Shown here: positions 32,127-42,152 of the stretch, piece by piece
Position numbering within the stretch: position 1 is the stretch's first letter
Layout: each line of letters begins with the position of its first letter
Source: Bacillus taeanensis
Lineage (GTDB): Bacteria; Bacillota; Bacilli; Bacillales; UBA6769
NCBI RefSeq assembly: GCF_003318295.1
Contig: NZ_QOCW01000031.1
Coordinates: 1 to 58,253 of the forward strand
Length of the DNA: 58,253 nt
Direction: 5' to 3'
Notes under the pieces: generated by a model
What the model was told of the DNA's origin: nothing
Database searches by the model: none
What the model saw: the letters and a program-made list of their open reading frames with translations, nothing else
Translations under genes and position numbers: made by a program

Positions 32127-35100
32127 ATGAGTGCTAGCACTGTCCCGCTTTCAAATGAACAGTTAAAAAATATCCGTTCAACCAAAGAATGGATAGGTCG
32201 CCTTTCTTTACTGTACAATTATATGAACAGCAATGGAGATGAGAATACAAGTCAGAAAGTCCTGCAGTATATTCATAAACTTCAAAGAAATGAATTTTCC
32301 TTAGCATTTTGTGGACATTTCTCAGCTGGAAAATCAAGTATGATTAATGAACTTTGGGGAATTGATCTTTTACCATCAAGTCCAATACCTACAAGTGCAA
32401 ACTTAGTAAAAGTAAAGACAGGACAACCTTATGCGCGTGTGTATTTTAAAAATCAAGATCCTATCGAATTTGCTTATCCATACGATATTAATAAAGTAAA
32501 AGGGTATTGTATAAATGGAGATGAAGTAGAAGCTGTGGAAATCAGTCATCCTACAACTCTTTTTCCTGAAAATGTTGTGGTGATGGATACCCCGGGCATT
32601 GATTCCACAGATGATGCCCACCGCGTTTCAACAGAATCGTCTCTGCACCTTGCCGATGTTGTTTTTTATGTAATGGATTATAATCATGTACAATCAGAAC
32701 TTAATTTTCATTTTGCCAAACAGTTACAGCAGCAAGGAAAAAAAGTGATTTTTATTATCAATCAAGTAGATAAACATAACGAAAGCGAAGTTCCTTTCTT
32801 TGCATATAAAGAAGGTGTAATTGAATCATTTTATAATTGGGGTATTGAACCAGAAGGGATATATTATACTTCCTTATTTAATAAAGAGCATCCTTTAAAT
32901 GAACTGCAGCAGCTAAAAAAGGTGATTCAATCCATTATTAATGAAAAAGAACGCCATCAAAGCGAAAGTGTCATGCATGCTGTTTTATCTTTAATTGAAG
33001 AACATTATAAATGGTTCCTTGAAGAAAATGAAGCAATGAGAGAAACGTACGAAAAGAAGCTTTCTTCCATGAATGATAATGAACGCCAATCACTTTATTC
33101 TCATTTTCAAGAATGGAAAGAGAAAATGGAACACTATCAAAGATTAGATCAAGTTGTTCAAGCGTCTTTTCAAGAAGAATTAAACCAACTTCTTAAAAGT
33201 GCCATATTAACTCCTTTTGAAATTAGAGAGCTTGCGAAACAGTTTTTAGAATCTCAACACCCTAAATTTAAAGTCGGTGTTTTCTTTTCAACAAAGAAAA
33301 CAAATGAAGAAAAAGAACGACGATTGCAGCAATTTTTTGAGGCATTTTCAAAACAGGTAGAAACACAGTTGTCTTGGCATCTAAAAGAACTGTTAAGTAA
33401 ATATGCTAAAAAACATACGATTGATCATCCTGATCTGTTACAAGCTGTTTACAATGATGAACAGAAATTGATTACAAGAGAAACCCTTAAAGAGACAATT
33501 AAAAAAGGGGCCGAAATAAACGGAGAATATGTGTTAAATTATATGAAAGACCTTTCAGAACATGTGAAAAGTATCTATAAAAAAGAAGCCCTTCTTAAAT
33601 TGGAACCGTTCACTCAAGCTTTAATAGAACAAACAGCTAAGAAAGTGGAACGCTTAACAATAGAAGGGGAGGAACTGAAGCGAAAAGTGAAAGCTTTTGA
33701 AGGGATGAAACATTTAAAACATAAAGAAGCTGTTGTAAAAGAAGAAGCTTTTGAAATTCTGTTAAAGCATTTAAAAAGTGATGAAATCGAAGAGACGATA
33801 TCGCATCTTCCAAAAGAAAGAAAGCCTAAAGCAGCAGCCATCATTGACGACGCTCAGTCATCTAAAGAAGAAAGCGTGGAAAACGAAGAAGAAGACAACC
33901 AGGCTGTTTCAACTGAACATTTAGAGAAGCAATCATTCTCTCATCATTATAAAGAACGCCTTTTGGATACAGCAGAAAGATTAAGAAAAACCGCACATGT
34001 ATTAAAAGAGTTAAAAGGAATGAAGCGTACTGCAGATGAAATGAATGCTAAAGCAAACCGACTGCAAACAAGAGAATTTACGGTTGCGTTATTTGGTGCA
34101 TTTAGTGCTGGTAAATCGTCCTTTGCAAACGCCTTAATTGGGGATCTTGTTTTACCTGTATCGCCTAATCCGACAACAGCAACCATTAATAAAATCAAGC
34201 CGGTAACAGATACTTATCCGCACGGAACAGTAAAAGTAAAATTAAAAACAGAACAGGCTCTCCTTCATGATTTGAATATGTCGCTAAAATATTTTGAGTA
34301 TTCCATTCAGACGATTTCTGAAGTGAATGCGGCTTTTGAAAAGATTAATGTGAGTGAAATTGAGCCAAAAGCTAAACCACACTATTCCTTTTTACATGCT
34401 GTCGTAAAAGGATATGAATTATACAAAGATAAAAGCGGAGAAGAACTAATTGTTGGTCTAGAGCAGTTTAATGATTTTGTAGCGAAAGAAGAAAAAGCCT
34501 GCTTTGTTGAATGGATTGATTTATATTATGATTGTCCACTAACAAAGCAGGGCATTACACTTGTTGACACACCTGGAGCAGACTCTATTAATGCACGTCA
34601 TACTGGTGTAGCATTTGATTATATTAAAAATGCAGATGTTATTCTTTTTGTTACGTATTATAATCATGCCTTTTCAAATGCGGACCGTGAGTTTTTAATT
34701 CAGCTTGGTCGTGTAAAAGATGTATTTGAAATGGATAAAATGTTTTTTATTGTCAATGCGGCAGATTTAGCAAAAGATCATACTGAACTGCAGCTCGTAT
34801 TAAAACATGTGGAAACAAATCTTTTAGAATATGGAATTCGAAATCCTAGAATCTTTCCAGCTTCTAGTCAACTTTCTATATTGGCTAAGCGCAAACAAAA
34901 AGAGCGATTGTCAGATGAGGAAAGGGAAAGACTTCGTTCATTTTTACGATTACCTGCAGAGAATAAGCTGCCTTCAAGCGAAGAAATTCTGAAAACAGCG
35001 GGAATTCTCAAGTTTGAAAAAGCATTTTTACAATTTACAATGGAAGAACTTACTGAAATGGCTGTAAAATCAGCATACCGTGATATTAAAAAAGCGGTGC

Positions 35101-35909
35101 AGGTATTGTCAGAATGGATTTCTGCTGCAAATGAGAACATAGAAGAAAAAAATAATAAGAAAAACCAAATTGAACTTATACAAGAAGAGGCAGCAAACAT
35201 TGTAAAAAATAGTGAAACGATTTCAAGTGAAAAGGCGCTTTCACAAGAAGTAACTGAACTGATTCATTATGTAAAACAGCGGGTTTTCTTACGATATAAT
35301 GACGCCTTTTATGAAATTTTTAATCCCGCAGCATTAAAGCATGATAAACAAAGTATAAAAAAGAAACTAGAGCAATGCTTAGAGGAGCTTATAGAGTTTC
35401 TTCGTTTTGATATGATCCAAGAGATGCGCGCTACTTCATTAAGAGTTGAAAAATATGTGAACCAACTTTTAAAAGATCAGGAATTACGTATACATGAAAA
35501 GCTATCGACTGTTCATCATTCATTCGACTTTATTGAATTTGAAGGACAAAAAAAGGAACTGCCAAGCTTTCACGAAGAGTTCGATACATTAAAACGCGAA
35601 AAACTTACACAGCTTTTTAGCATGTTTAAAAATCAAAAGCAGTTTTTTGAGCAAAATGGAAAAAAAGAAATGCGCGAAGCTTTCCAGCACGTTCTTGAAG
35701 AACCTATTGCTCATTACTTACAATTAAATCAAGAAAAGCTTTATACTCATTATAAAGAGGCTTATGACAAGGAAATGAAGAGATTAAAGACTTTCTTGAT
35801 CAATGAAATAAACGACTATATTGATGGCATGCTTGCTGCATTATCAGTTGATGTCAATGTTAAGGAATTAAAAGAAGCGCATGCAAACCTTCAAGAATAT
35901 TTAAATTAA
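32127..35909 (+). CDS. dynA: Double-headed bacterial dynamin DynA
   Basis: A 1260-residue protein with two dynamin-type GTPase heads fused. Head 1 has P-loop GHFSAGKSS (about 63-71) and switch-II VVMDTPGIDST. Head 2 has GAFSAGKSS (about 656-664) and LVDTPGADSI. Long helical stalk regions follow each head. This is the fused architecture of B. subtilis DynA (about 1190 residues), which tethers and fuses membranes and helps after phage or antibiotic damage. GGAG lies eight bases before ATG 32127; an in-frame TTG upstream has no ribosome site. It is monocistronic. Confidence 0.92.
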   Translation: MSASTVPLSNEQLKNIRSTKEWIGRLSLLYNYMNSNGDENTSQKVLQYIHKLQRNEFSLAFCGHFSAGKSSMINELWGIDLLPSSPIPTSANLVKVKTGQPYARVYFKNQDPIEFAYPYDINKVKGYCINGDEVEAVEISHPTTLFPENVVVMDTPGIDSTDDAHRVSTESSLHLADVVFYVMDYNHVQSELNFHFAKQLQQQGKKVIFIINQVDKHNESEVPFFAYKEGVIESFYNWGIEPEGIYYTSLFNKEHPLNELQQLKKVIQSIINEKERHQSESVMHAVLSLIEEHYKWFLEENEAMRETYEKKLSSMNDNERQSLYSHFQEWKEKMEHYQRLDQVVQASFQEELNQLLKSAILTPFEIRELAKQFLESQHPKFKVGVFFSTKKTNEEKERRLQQFFEAFSKQVETQLSWHLKELLSKYAKKHTIDHPDLLQAVYNDEQKLITRETLKETIKKGAEINGEYVLNYMKDLSEHVKSIYKKEALLKLEPFTQALIEQTAKKVERLTIEGEELKRKVKAFEGMKHLKHKEAVVKEEAFEILLKHLKSDEIEETISHLPKERKPKAAAIIDDAQSSKEESVENEEEDNQAVSTEHLEKQSFSHHYKERLLDTAERLRKTAHVLKELKGMKRTADEMNAKANRLQTREFTVALFGAFSAGKSSFANALIGDLVLPVSPNPTTATINKIKPVTDTYPHGTVKVKLKTEQALLHDLNMSLKYFEYSIQTISEVNAAFEKINVSEIEPKAKPHYSFLHAVVKGYELYKDKSGEELIVGLEQFNDFVAKEEKACFVEWIDLYYDCPLTKQGITLVDTPGADSINARHTGVAFDYIKNADVILFVTYYNHAFSNADREFLIQLGRVKDVFEMDKMFFIVNAADLAKDHTELQLVLKHVETNLLEYGIRNPRIFPASSQLSILAKRKQKERLSDEERERLRSFLRLPAENKLPSSEEILKTAGILKFEKAFLQFTMEELTEMAVKSAYRDIKKAVQVLSEWISAANENIEEKNNKKNQIELIQEEAANIVKNSETISSEKALSQEVTELIHYVKQRVFLRYNDAFYEIFNPAALKHDKQSIKKKLEQCLEELIEFLRFDMIQEMRATSLRVEKYVNQLLKDQELRIHEKLSTVHHSFDFIEFEGQKKELPSFHEEFDTLKREKLTQLFSMFKNQKQFFEQNGKKEMREAFQHVLEEPIAHYLQLNQEKLYTHYKEAYDKEMKRLKTFLINEINDYIDGMLAALSVDVNVKELKEAHANLQEYLN

Positions 35910-35940
35910 AAGAAGGAAGGGACACCCTTCCTTCTTTTAA
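35908..35940 (+). terminator. Terminator of dynA
   Basis: The arms AAAAGAAGGAAGGG / CCTTCCTTCTTTT around a four-base loop overlap the dynA stop codon. Confidence 0.8.
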
Positions 35941-36004
35941 TAAGAAAAAGGAATTTACATACAAACCTAGAATAACACTATGATTTGTTAAAGGAGGGCT
36001 GGAA

Positions 36005-36850
36005 ATGGTACAAGCTTTTGTAACAACAAAATGGCTGCATACTCATCTCCATGATAAAAATCTTGTTATTTTTGACTGCCGCTTTGATTTAAGTGATTCT
36101 GAATTAGGAAGAGAATTATTCGAAAATTCCCATCTTCCAAATGCGCGCTATTTGCATTTAGAAAAAGATTTATCTGGTCCTAAAGAAAAACAAGGGGGAA
36201 GACACCCGCTTCCAGATCTTCACGTATTTAGTGAAAAGCTGGGTCATGAAGGGATAGATAGAACAAAGACTGTTATTGCTTATGACGATCAAGATGGAGC
36301 AATGGCCGCAAGATTATGGTGGTTGCTTCGTTTTATCGGTCATGACAACGTATTGATATTAAATGGAGGATTTTCTAAATGGGTTCAAGATGGTTATCCT
36401 GTCACTAAAAATGTACAGCAGCCAAAACAAACAGTCTTTACCCCGGCTGTACGGAAAGAAATGCTCGTTTCAATGGAAGAAGTAAAAAAGAAGCTGGGGG
36501 ATAAAAAAACGGTTCTTATTGATTCACGTGACCCTGAGCGTTATAAAGGAAATGTTGAACCAATTGATCCAGTTGGTGGACATATCCCACATGCTGTTAA
36601 TTTATTTTGGAAAGAAAACATTGATGAAAACGGCATTTGGAAAAGCGAAGAAATCCTTCGTGATCAATTTTCTTCAGTCGATAAGAATAAAGAATTAGTC
36701 GTTTACTGTGGTTCTGGTGTAACCGCATGCGCCAATATTATAGCTCTTTACTCGGTTGGACTGGAAGCGAAATTATATGCGGGAAGCTGGAGTGATTGGA
36801 TTAGTTATGAAGAAAACCCTATTGTAAAAGAAACAACCGCTGACAAGTAA
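36005..36850 (+). CDS. Sulfurtransferase with two rhodanese domains (thiosulfate/3-mercaptopyruvate type)
   Basis: A 281-residue protein with tandem rhodanese domains: an inactive N-terminal one (about 5-125) and a catalytic one (about 145-275) with the loop VYCGSGVTACAN, the active cysteine near residue 238. The CGSGVTA loop is typical of 3-mercaptopyruvate sulfurtransferases, while thiosulfate rhodaneses have CRKGV. It moves sulfane sulfur in the cytosol. AAGGAGGGC precedes ATG 36005. The gene is convergent with patA. Confidence 0.85.
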   Translation: MVQAFVTTKWLHTHLHDKNLVIFDCRFDLSDSELGRELFENSHLPNARYLHLEKDLSGPKEKQGGRHPLPDLHVFSEKLGHEGIDRTKTVIAYDDQDGAMAARLWWLLRFIGHDNVLILNGGFSKWVQDGYPVTKNVQQPKQTVFTPAVRKEMLVSMEEVKKKLGDKKTVLIDSRDPERYKGNVEPIDPVGGHIPHAVNLFWKENIDENGIWKSEEILRDQFSSVDKNKELVVYCGSGVTACANIIALYSVGLEAKLYAGSWSDWISYEENPIVKETTADK

Positions 36851-36871
36851 TGTCGGAGGTTGTTTCTTTTC
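36830..36871. terminator. Bidirectional terminator between sulfurtransferase and patA
   Basis: GAAACAACC-GCTGACA pairs with TGTCGG-AGGTTGTTTC. The 5' arm lies within the last codons of the sulfurtransferase. TTTC runs lie on both strands. Confidence 0.7.
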
Positions 36872-36876
36872 TTTAT

Positions 36877-38052
36877 TCAATTAAAAACTGATTCATTCTC
36901 TAATTGATTTATAAATGTTTCAAGACGATTCAGCCCTTTTTCTAACAATTCCATTGAATAAGCGAAAGATAGACGAACATAGCCTTCCCCAAAGCTTGAA
37001 AAAGCATCACCAGGTACGACGGCTACACCTGCTTCTTTGACTAATTTTAACGCAAAATCAAAGGAAGACATTTGGTATTTTTTAATAGAAGGAAAAATAT
37101 AAAAAGCGCCATTTGGTTTTTCTACCTCAAAGCCCATTGCCTTTAAACGCCCGTAAACATATTCCATACGCTCCCCATAAGCCTTTTTCATTGGAAGTGC
37201 ATCATCAATGCCTTCTGTTAATGCCGCTAATGCTGCATGCTGTGTAATATTAGAAGCGCATGTTACATTATATTGATGGACTTTAATCATATGTTTGGAA
37301 AGATAAGCAGGTGCAAATGTAAGTCCGATGCGCCAGCCTGTCATTGAATGTGACTTTGAAAGACCGTTAATAACGATTGTTTTTTCACGACATTCAGAAA
37401 ACGATGCAATAGAATGATGTTCTCCTTCTAATACAAGTTCACTATAAATTTCGTCTGATAAAATAAACAGCTCTTTATCTTTTAATAGCTCCGCAATTTC
37501 AGCCACATTGTCTTTACTCAATGTACAGCCTGTTGGATTTGAAGGATAAGGAAGTACCACACAGCGTGTTTTATCTGTAAGATGTTTTTCAATTAAAGCA
37601 GCATTTAACTGAAAATTATGCTCCCTTGTATCAACATACACTGGTTTAGCTCCGCAAAGTTTAATAATTGGTTCATATCCAGGGTAAACCGGTCCAGGTA
37701 AAATAACTTCAGAGCCTTCTTCTAAAATCGTTCGAAATGCAATATCAATTGCTTCACTTGCTCCGCTTGTGACAATCACTTCGTCTTCGGGGTTATATGT
37801 AAGATTATATTTTTTCTTTACAAAATGGGCTGCTGCTGCGCGAAGTTCGATTAACCCTGCATTATGTGTATAGGTTGTTTTATTTTCATCAATTGCACGT
37901 TTTCCTGCTTCTTTTACATGCTGTGGTGTATAGAAGTCAGGTTGACCAATGGTTAACGAAACAACATCCTCATATTCTGCTACCATATTAAAAAACTTTC
38001 GAATTCCTGATATTTCAATATTGCGTACACGATTATTGATTAAGTGTTCCAT
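36877..38052 (-). CDS. patA: PLP aminotransferase PatA (N-acetyl-LL-diaminopimelate aminotransferase family)
   Basis: A 391-residue class I aminotransferase. It has SGIRKFFNMV, GQPDFYTP, GASEAIDIAFR, PYPSNPTG, SDEIYSEL and the PLP lysine motif GLSKSHSMTGWRIG. It is closely similar throughout to B. subtilis PatA, which acts in the acetylase branch of lysine/diaminopimelate synthesis. AAAGGATTG lies before ATG 38052. A short DapH-like gene elsewhere in the window would supply the preceding pathway step if active. Confidence 0.88.
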   Translation of the reverse strand: MEHLINNRVRNIEISGIRKFFNMVAEYEDVVSLTIGQPDFYTPQHVKEAGKRAIDENKTTYTHNAGLIELRAAAAHFVKKKYNLTYNPEDEVIVTSGASEAIDIAFRTILEEGSEVILPGPVYPGYEPIIKLCGAKPVYVDTREHNFQLNAALIEKHLTDKTRCVVLPYPSNPTGCTLSKDNVAEIAELLKDKELFILSDEIYSELVLEGEHHSIASFSECREKTIVINGLSKSHSMTGWRIGLTFAPAYLSKHMIKVHQYNVTCASNITQHAALAALTEGIDDALPMKKAYGERMEYVYGRLKAMGFEVEKPNGAFYIFPSIKKYQMSSFDFALKLVKEAGVAVVPGDAFSSFGEGYVRLSFAYSMELLEKGLNRLETFINQLENESVFN

Positions 38053-38225
38053 TTTTTCAATCCTTTCAAAAACTTCATTCCATAGTAATAGTGTGAGTGT
38101 AATAAAGACATTCTATCATAGCTTTTCAAAAGGCGCCCAATGGAATTAAAAAAATTTATGATTTTCTTAATATGGAGGAAGAAAGACATTTTAATGGAAT
38201 AACAATTAGTAAGGGGGGGAACGAC

Positions 38226-39089
38226 ATGAACAGCCAACCAGTTGATTACGAAATAAAAATTGAAACGAGCGACAATTATACGATCACCATGTACATTGAT
38301 TATTTTAACAGCCGCCTTCGTATAGATGATTATCGCGGAAATTTAGCAGCAATTGCCGAAAAAGTAAAAGCGCTTAGTAAACACTATGCATTTTCAAAAA
38401 TCATTTGGAAAGCAAGAGAACATGACTGGCCCACTTTAATGCAGCAAGGTTATGTATTAGAAGGTATTTTTAAACACTATTTTAATGGTGATCATGCTTA
38501 TAGTATGTGCTGCTATTTAGAACAATCTCGAAAAAACAGCAATCATTGGTTAAAAGAAGACGAAATCATTACGAATATTTATGGGCTTGACATACAGGGA
38601 GAACAGTCAAACCTTAATGAGGATTATATAATCCGGCATGGAACGTTAAAAGATGTACAGCAGCTTTCTGTTTTATATGATACGGTTTTTAAAGTGTATC
38701 CAACCCCTATGAATGAACCGGATTATCTCAAAAAAATTATAAAAGAAGGAACTGTTTTTTATGCAGCAGAGTATAAAGGGAAAATTATTAGTGCTGCTTC
38801 AGCGGAGATTAATTACACCTATCATAATGCGGAATTAACGGATTGCGCCACATATATCGAGCACCGCAAAAACGGCTTAATGAAACATTTAATCCTCCAG
38901 CTTGAAAAGGAGTTAAAAAAGAAACAGATTTATTGTGCCTATTCATTATCAAGAGCGCTCTCATTTGGAATGAACCAAGTTTTTTATCAATTGGGCTATC
39001 AATATAACGGCAGATTAATAAATAACTGTTATATCTTTGATAAATTAGAAGATATGAACGTATGGGTGAAAGATTTATCGCACTCATAA
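38226..39089 (+). CDS. ablB: Beta-lysine N6-acetyltransferase AblB/YodP (GNAT)
   Basis: A 287-residue GNAT enzyme. The N-terminal half (DYEIKIETSDNYTITMYIDYFNSRLR, GNLAAIAEKV) is the AblB-specific domain. The acetyl-CoA-binding GNAT half (about 145-285) begins YIIRHGTLKDVQQLSVLYD, and FYAAEYKGKIISAASAEI supplies the binding strands. It acetylates beta-lysine made by KamA to N6-acetyl-beta-lysine, a compatible solute known in methanogens and some Bacillus. GGGGGG sits just before ATG 38226; upstream in-frame starts have no proper site. It is the first gene of the locus; a hairpin follows, so it may be transcribed separately from kamA. Confidence 0.85.
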   Translation: MNSQPVDYEIKIETSDNYTITMYIDYFNSRLRIDDYRGNLAAIAEKVKALSKHYAFSKIIWKAREHDWPTLMQQGYVLEGIFKHYFNGDHAYSMCCYLEQSRKNSNHWLKEDEIITNIYGLDIQGEQSNLNEDYIIRHGTLKDVQQLSVLYDTVFKVYPTPMNEPDYLKKIIKEGTVFYAAEYKGKIISAASAEINYTYHNAELTDCATYIEHRKNGLMKHLILQLEKELKKKQIYCAYSLSRALSFGMNQVFYQLGYQYNGRLINNCYIFDKLEDMNVWVKDLSHS

Positions 39090-39133
39090 CTGCCAAATTT
39101 TCGGCATGTAACTGACGAAAATTTGGCAGCTTT
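39090..39133 (+). terminator. Terminator after ablB
   Basis: The perfect 14-base arms CTGCCAAATTTTCG / CGAAAATTTGGCAG follow the stop codon, with a 12-base loop and then CTTTAAAAA. The T run is weak. Confidence 0.6.
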
Positions 39134-39156
39134 AAAAAACATATGGGGGCGAGAAA

Positions 39157-40572
39157 ATGTTTATTCAAACAGATAATGCCCATAGTATGCTTGAGTCTAT
39201 ATTAGAAAGTATTGATGAAGCCATTCATGCAGTTGACGAAAATGGCATTACCATTTTTTATAATTCTGTTGCCGCTAAACATGATGGTGTTACGATTGAA
39301 GAGGTATTAGGCAAGCATTTTTTAGAAGTGTTTCCTTCGTTAACGAAAACAACAAGTACCTTACTTCGCGTTATTGAAACGGGGAAGCCCATTTATAATG
39401 AGCAGCAAACTTATAAAAACATACGCGGTAAACACATTTTAACCGTTAATACTACACTGCCAATTAAGGTAAAAGGAAAGCTTGTTGGAGCAGTAGAAAT
39501 AGCAAAGGATGTTACAAAAATAAAAGAGCTTTCTGAAAAACTGGTTGATTTACAAGTGAAAATGAATAAGAAACAAGTAAATAAAAAAACGAAAACTGAA
39601 GAAAACGCAAAATATTATTTTAATGACATTCTTACTGAAAATCCCCATTTGATATTTGTAAAAAATATGGCTTGTAAAATAGCAAGAACAGATTCTCCGG
39701 TGTTGGTATATGGAGAAACAGGTACAGGAAAGGAACTTCTCGTGCAATCGATTCATAATGCCTCACAGCGAAAAAACCAACCATTTATTGCCCAAAATTG
39801 CGCCGCCCTTCCCGCTCCTTTGTTAGAAAGTATATTATTTGGCACTGTTAAAGGAAGTTTTACTGGAGCAATTGATAGGCAGGGTTTATTCGAATTAGCG
39901 GACCAAGGCACCCTGTTTTTAGATGAAATTAATTCAATGCCGCTTGAATTACAAGCAAAACTGCTGCGAGTTATTGAAGAAGGAACATTAAGAAGAGTTG
40001 GAAGCAATAGAAGTTTTTCAGTAGATGTACGGATTATTACCGCTATTAATGAGACACCTAAGAAAATTCTTGAGGAAAACCAGTTAAGAAAAGACCTTTA
40101 CTTTCGCTTGAATGTTGTTTACTTACAAATTCCTCCTCTACGTGAAAGAATGAATGATCTCTCTCTTCTTGTTCACCATTTTATTAAAAAATATAATCAA
40201 AAATTTAAAAAAGCAGTTACACATATAGATGAAAAAACACTTTTATTATTTGAAAGCTATCATTGGCCGGGCAATGTAAGAGAATTAGAACATGCGATTG
40301 AGTCAGCGATGAACATTGTCGATGGGGATACAATTGATAGTGACCATGTCCCCTCTCATTTAATGGTATCCAATTATACAGCGACATGTCAAACATCCAA
40401 ACATCCTTCTCTCAAACCTTTACGTAAAACGTTGGAAGAAGTTGAAAAATCATTAATTCATCAAGCTTTATATGAAACAAATGGAAATATTCAACAAGCT
40501 GCTAATCTCCTCGAAATACCAAGACAAACACTTCAATATAAGCTAACAAAACGAAAAAAACACCAGCGCTGA
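39157..40572 (+). CDS. Sigma-54-dependent activator (PAS-AAA+-Fis), regulator of the kamA locus
   Basis: A 471-residue activator. A PAS sensor (about 8-125) is followed by a linker and an AAA+ domain (about 155-395): Walker A GETGTGKE, sigma-54 contact loop GSFTGA (the common form is GAFTGA), Walker B GTLFLDEIN and arginine-finger region FRLNVVYLQIPPLRER. A Fis-type HTH at the C-terminus (TNGNIQQAANLLEIPRQTLQYKL) follows. It resembles RocR. A -24/-12 promoter lies just before kamA, 80 bases after this gene. A comparable regulator is called KamR in B. thuringiensis (from memory). The PAS ligand is unknown. Confidence 0.88.
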   Translation: MFIQTDNAHSMLESILESIDEAIHAVDENGITIFYNSVAAKHDGVTIEEVLGKHFLEVFPSLTKTTSTLLRVIETGKPIYNEQQTYKNIRGKHILTVNTTLPIKVKGKLVGAVEIAKDVTKIKELSEKLVDLQVKMNKKQVNKKTKTEENAKYYFNDILTENPHLIFVKNMACKIARTDSPVLVYGETGTGKELLVQSIHNASQRKNQPFIAQNCAALPAPLLESILFGTVKGSFTGAIDRQGLFELADQGTLFLDEINSMPLELQAKLLRVIEEGTLRRVGSNRSFSVDVRIITAINETPKKILEENQLRKDLYFRLNVVYLQIPPLRERMNDLSLLVHHFIKKYNQKFKKAVTHIDEKTLLLFESYHWPGNVRELEHAIESAMNIVDGDTIDSDHVPSHLMVSNYTATCQTSKHPSLKPLRKTLEEVEKSLIHQALYETNGNIQQAANLLEIPRQTLQYKLTKRKKHQR

Positions 40573-40594
40573 TTTTTCGGCAGCTGGTGTTTTT
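40559..40594 (+). terminator. Terminator after the sigma-54 activator gene
   Basis: CACCAGCGCTG pairs with CGGCAGCTGGTG across a short T loop, then TTTTTAAG. It separates the regulator from the kamA transcript. Confidence 0.7.
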
Positions 40595-40651
40595 AAGTAC
40601 TTTTAAACCTCTGCAAGTGTTGCTGTTACATGATTGTGGGCATCATCAAAA

Positions 40652-40669
40652 TTGGCATAGATCTTGCAT
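40652..40669 (+). promoter_or_regulatory. Sigma-54 (SigL) -24/-12 promoter of kamA
   Basis: TTGGCAT-AGATC-TTGCAT: the -24 GG (40654-40655) and -12 GC (40666-40667) are exactly 12 bases apart, nearly the full consensus TGGCAC-N5-TTGCA. It lies 36 bases before the kamA start and next to the activator gene. Confidence 0.85.
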
Positions 40670-40704
40670 TATATAGTAGGAGAAGAAAATAAGGAGGAAA
40701 TGTT

Positions 40705-42102
40705 ATGATATCTGTTTATAAACCAAAAAGACATTGGAAAGATATAGAATTATGGAAAGATGTTACGAAAGAGCAGTGGAATGATTGGTTGTGGCAGTTA
40801 ACGAATACAATTCGAACATTAGACGATTTAAAAAAAGTGGTAAATCTTACTCCTGAAGAAGAAGAGGGAGTTCGCATTTCAACAAAAACGATTCCACTTA
40901 ATATTACACCGTATTACGCTTCACTTATGAACCCTGATGATCCCCGCTGTCCAGTGAGAATGCAGTCTGTGCCTATTTCAAAAGAAATTTATAAAACAAA
41001 ATATGACCTTGAAGATCCGCTTCATGAAGATGAAGATTCACCAACTCCCGGTTTAACACACCGTTATCCTGACCGCGTGCTGTTTTTAGTAACAAATCAA
41101 TGTTCGATGTACTGCCGCTACTGTACACGCCGCCGTTTTTCCGGACAAATTGGCATGGGCGTACCGAAAAAACAGCTTGATGATGCCATTCACTATATTC
41201 GCCAAACACCTGAAGTAAGAGATGTATTAATTTCAGGGGGAGATGGGTTACTTATTAATGATAAAATACTTGAATATGTATTAAAAAATTTACGTTCCAT
41301 TCCTCATGTTGAAATTATTCGCATCGGTACTCGTGCTCCTGTTGTGTTTCCGCAGCGTATTACTGAAAATCTCTGTAATATTCTCAAAAAATATCACCCT
41401 ATCTGGTTAAATACTCATTTTAATACCTCTATTGAGATTACAGAGGATTCAAAACGTGCTTGTGAAATGCTTGCAAATGCCGGTGTTCCTTTAGGGAATC
41501 AAGCTGTTATTTTAGCAGGAATTAACGATAGTGTTTCTATCATGAAAAAATTGATGCATGACCTTGTAAAAATCCGTGTACGTCCTTATTATATTTATCA
41601 ATGTGATTTATCGGAAGGGATTAGTCATTTCAGAGCCCCTGTATCAAAAGGAATTGAAATTATTGAAGGACTAAGAGGTCATACATCAGGTTATGCAGTA
41701 CCTACATTTGTAGTAGATGCTCCAGGAGGCGGCGGGAAGATTGCGGTGCAGCCAAATTATCTTATCTCACAAAGTACAGATAAAGTCGTGCTTAGAAACT
41801 TTGAAGGTGTGATTACCACATATCCAGAACCGGAAAATTATCAGCCAGGTCGTGCTGAACCTTATTTTCAAGAAATATATGGGGAAGAAGCAGTGAAAAA
41901 ACCAATGATAGGTATTGCTTCTCTTATGAATGATAAAGAATCTTCACTTATACCTGAAGATTTACAGCGGCTTAATCGAAGAAAGCGTTATCAAGAAGAT
42001 CCAACTCATACTTCATTAAAAGACCGCCGAACAAAGCGTGATGAATTAATTGAAAAAAAATATCAAGCAGAGCAAAAAAAATACGAGTCAAAAGAAGATT
42101 AA
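40705..42102 (+). CDS. kamA: Lysine 2,3-aminomutase (radical SAM/PLP)
   Basis: A 465-residue enzyme converting L-lysine to L-beta-lysine with SAM, an iron-sulfur cluster and PLP. The radical-SAM triad is C-SMY-C-RY-C (about 133, 137, 140). SGGDGLL is the SAM-binding glycine motif. GGGGKIAVQPNY carries the PLP lysine near residue 346. A charged C-terminal tail (about 410-465) ends the protein. AAGGAGG precedes ATG 40705. It is the first gene of kamA-yokU-yodT-yodS-yodR behind a sigma-54 promoter. In B. subtilis the orthologous locus is described as sporulation (sigma-E) controlled, so control here differs. Confidence 0.95.
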   Translation: MISVYKPKRHWKDIELWKDVTKEQWNDWLWQLTNTIRTLDDLKKVVNLTPEEEEGVRISTKTIPLNITPYYASLMNPDDPRCPVRMQSVPISKEIYKTKYDLEDPLHEDEDSPTPGLTHRYPDRVLFLVTNQCSMYCRYCTRRRFSGQIGMGVPKKQLDDAIHYIRQTPEVRDVLISGGDGLLINDKILEYVLKNLRSIPHVEIIRIGTRAPVVFPQRITENLCNILKKYHPIWLNTHFNTSIEITEDSKRACEMLANAGVPLGNQAVILAGINDSVSIMKKLMHDLVKIRVRPYYIYQCDLSEGISHFRAPVSKGIEIIEGLRGHTSGYAVPTFVVDAPGGGGKIAVQPNYLISQSTDKVVLRNFEGVITTYPEPENYQPGRAEPYFQEIYGEEAVKKPMIGIASLMNDKESSLIPEDLQRLNRRKRYQEDPTHTSLKDRRTKRDELIEKKYQAEQKKYESKED

Positions 42103-42152
42103 ACAAAAGAATCTTAACATTCTATAGAAATAACATGGAAGGAGGAATATTA

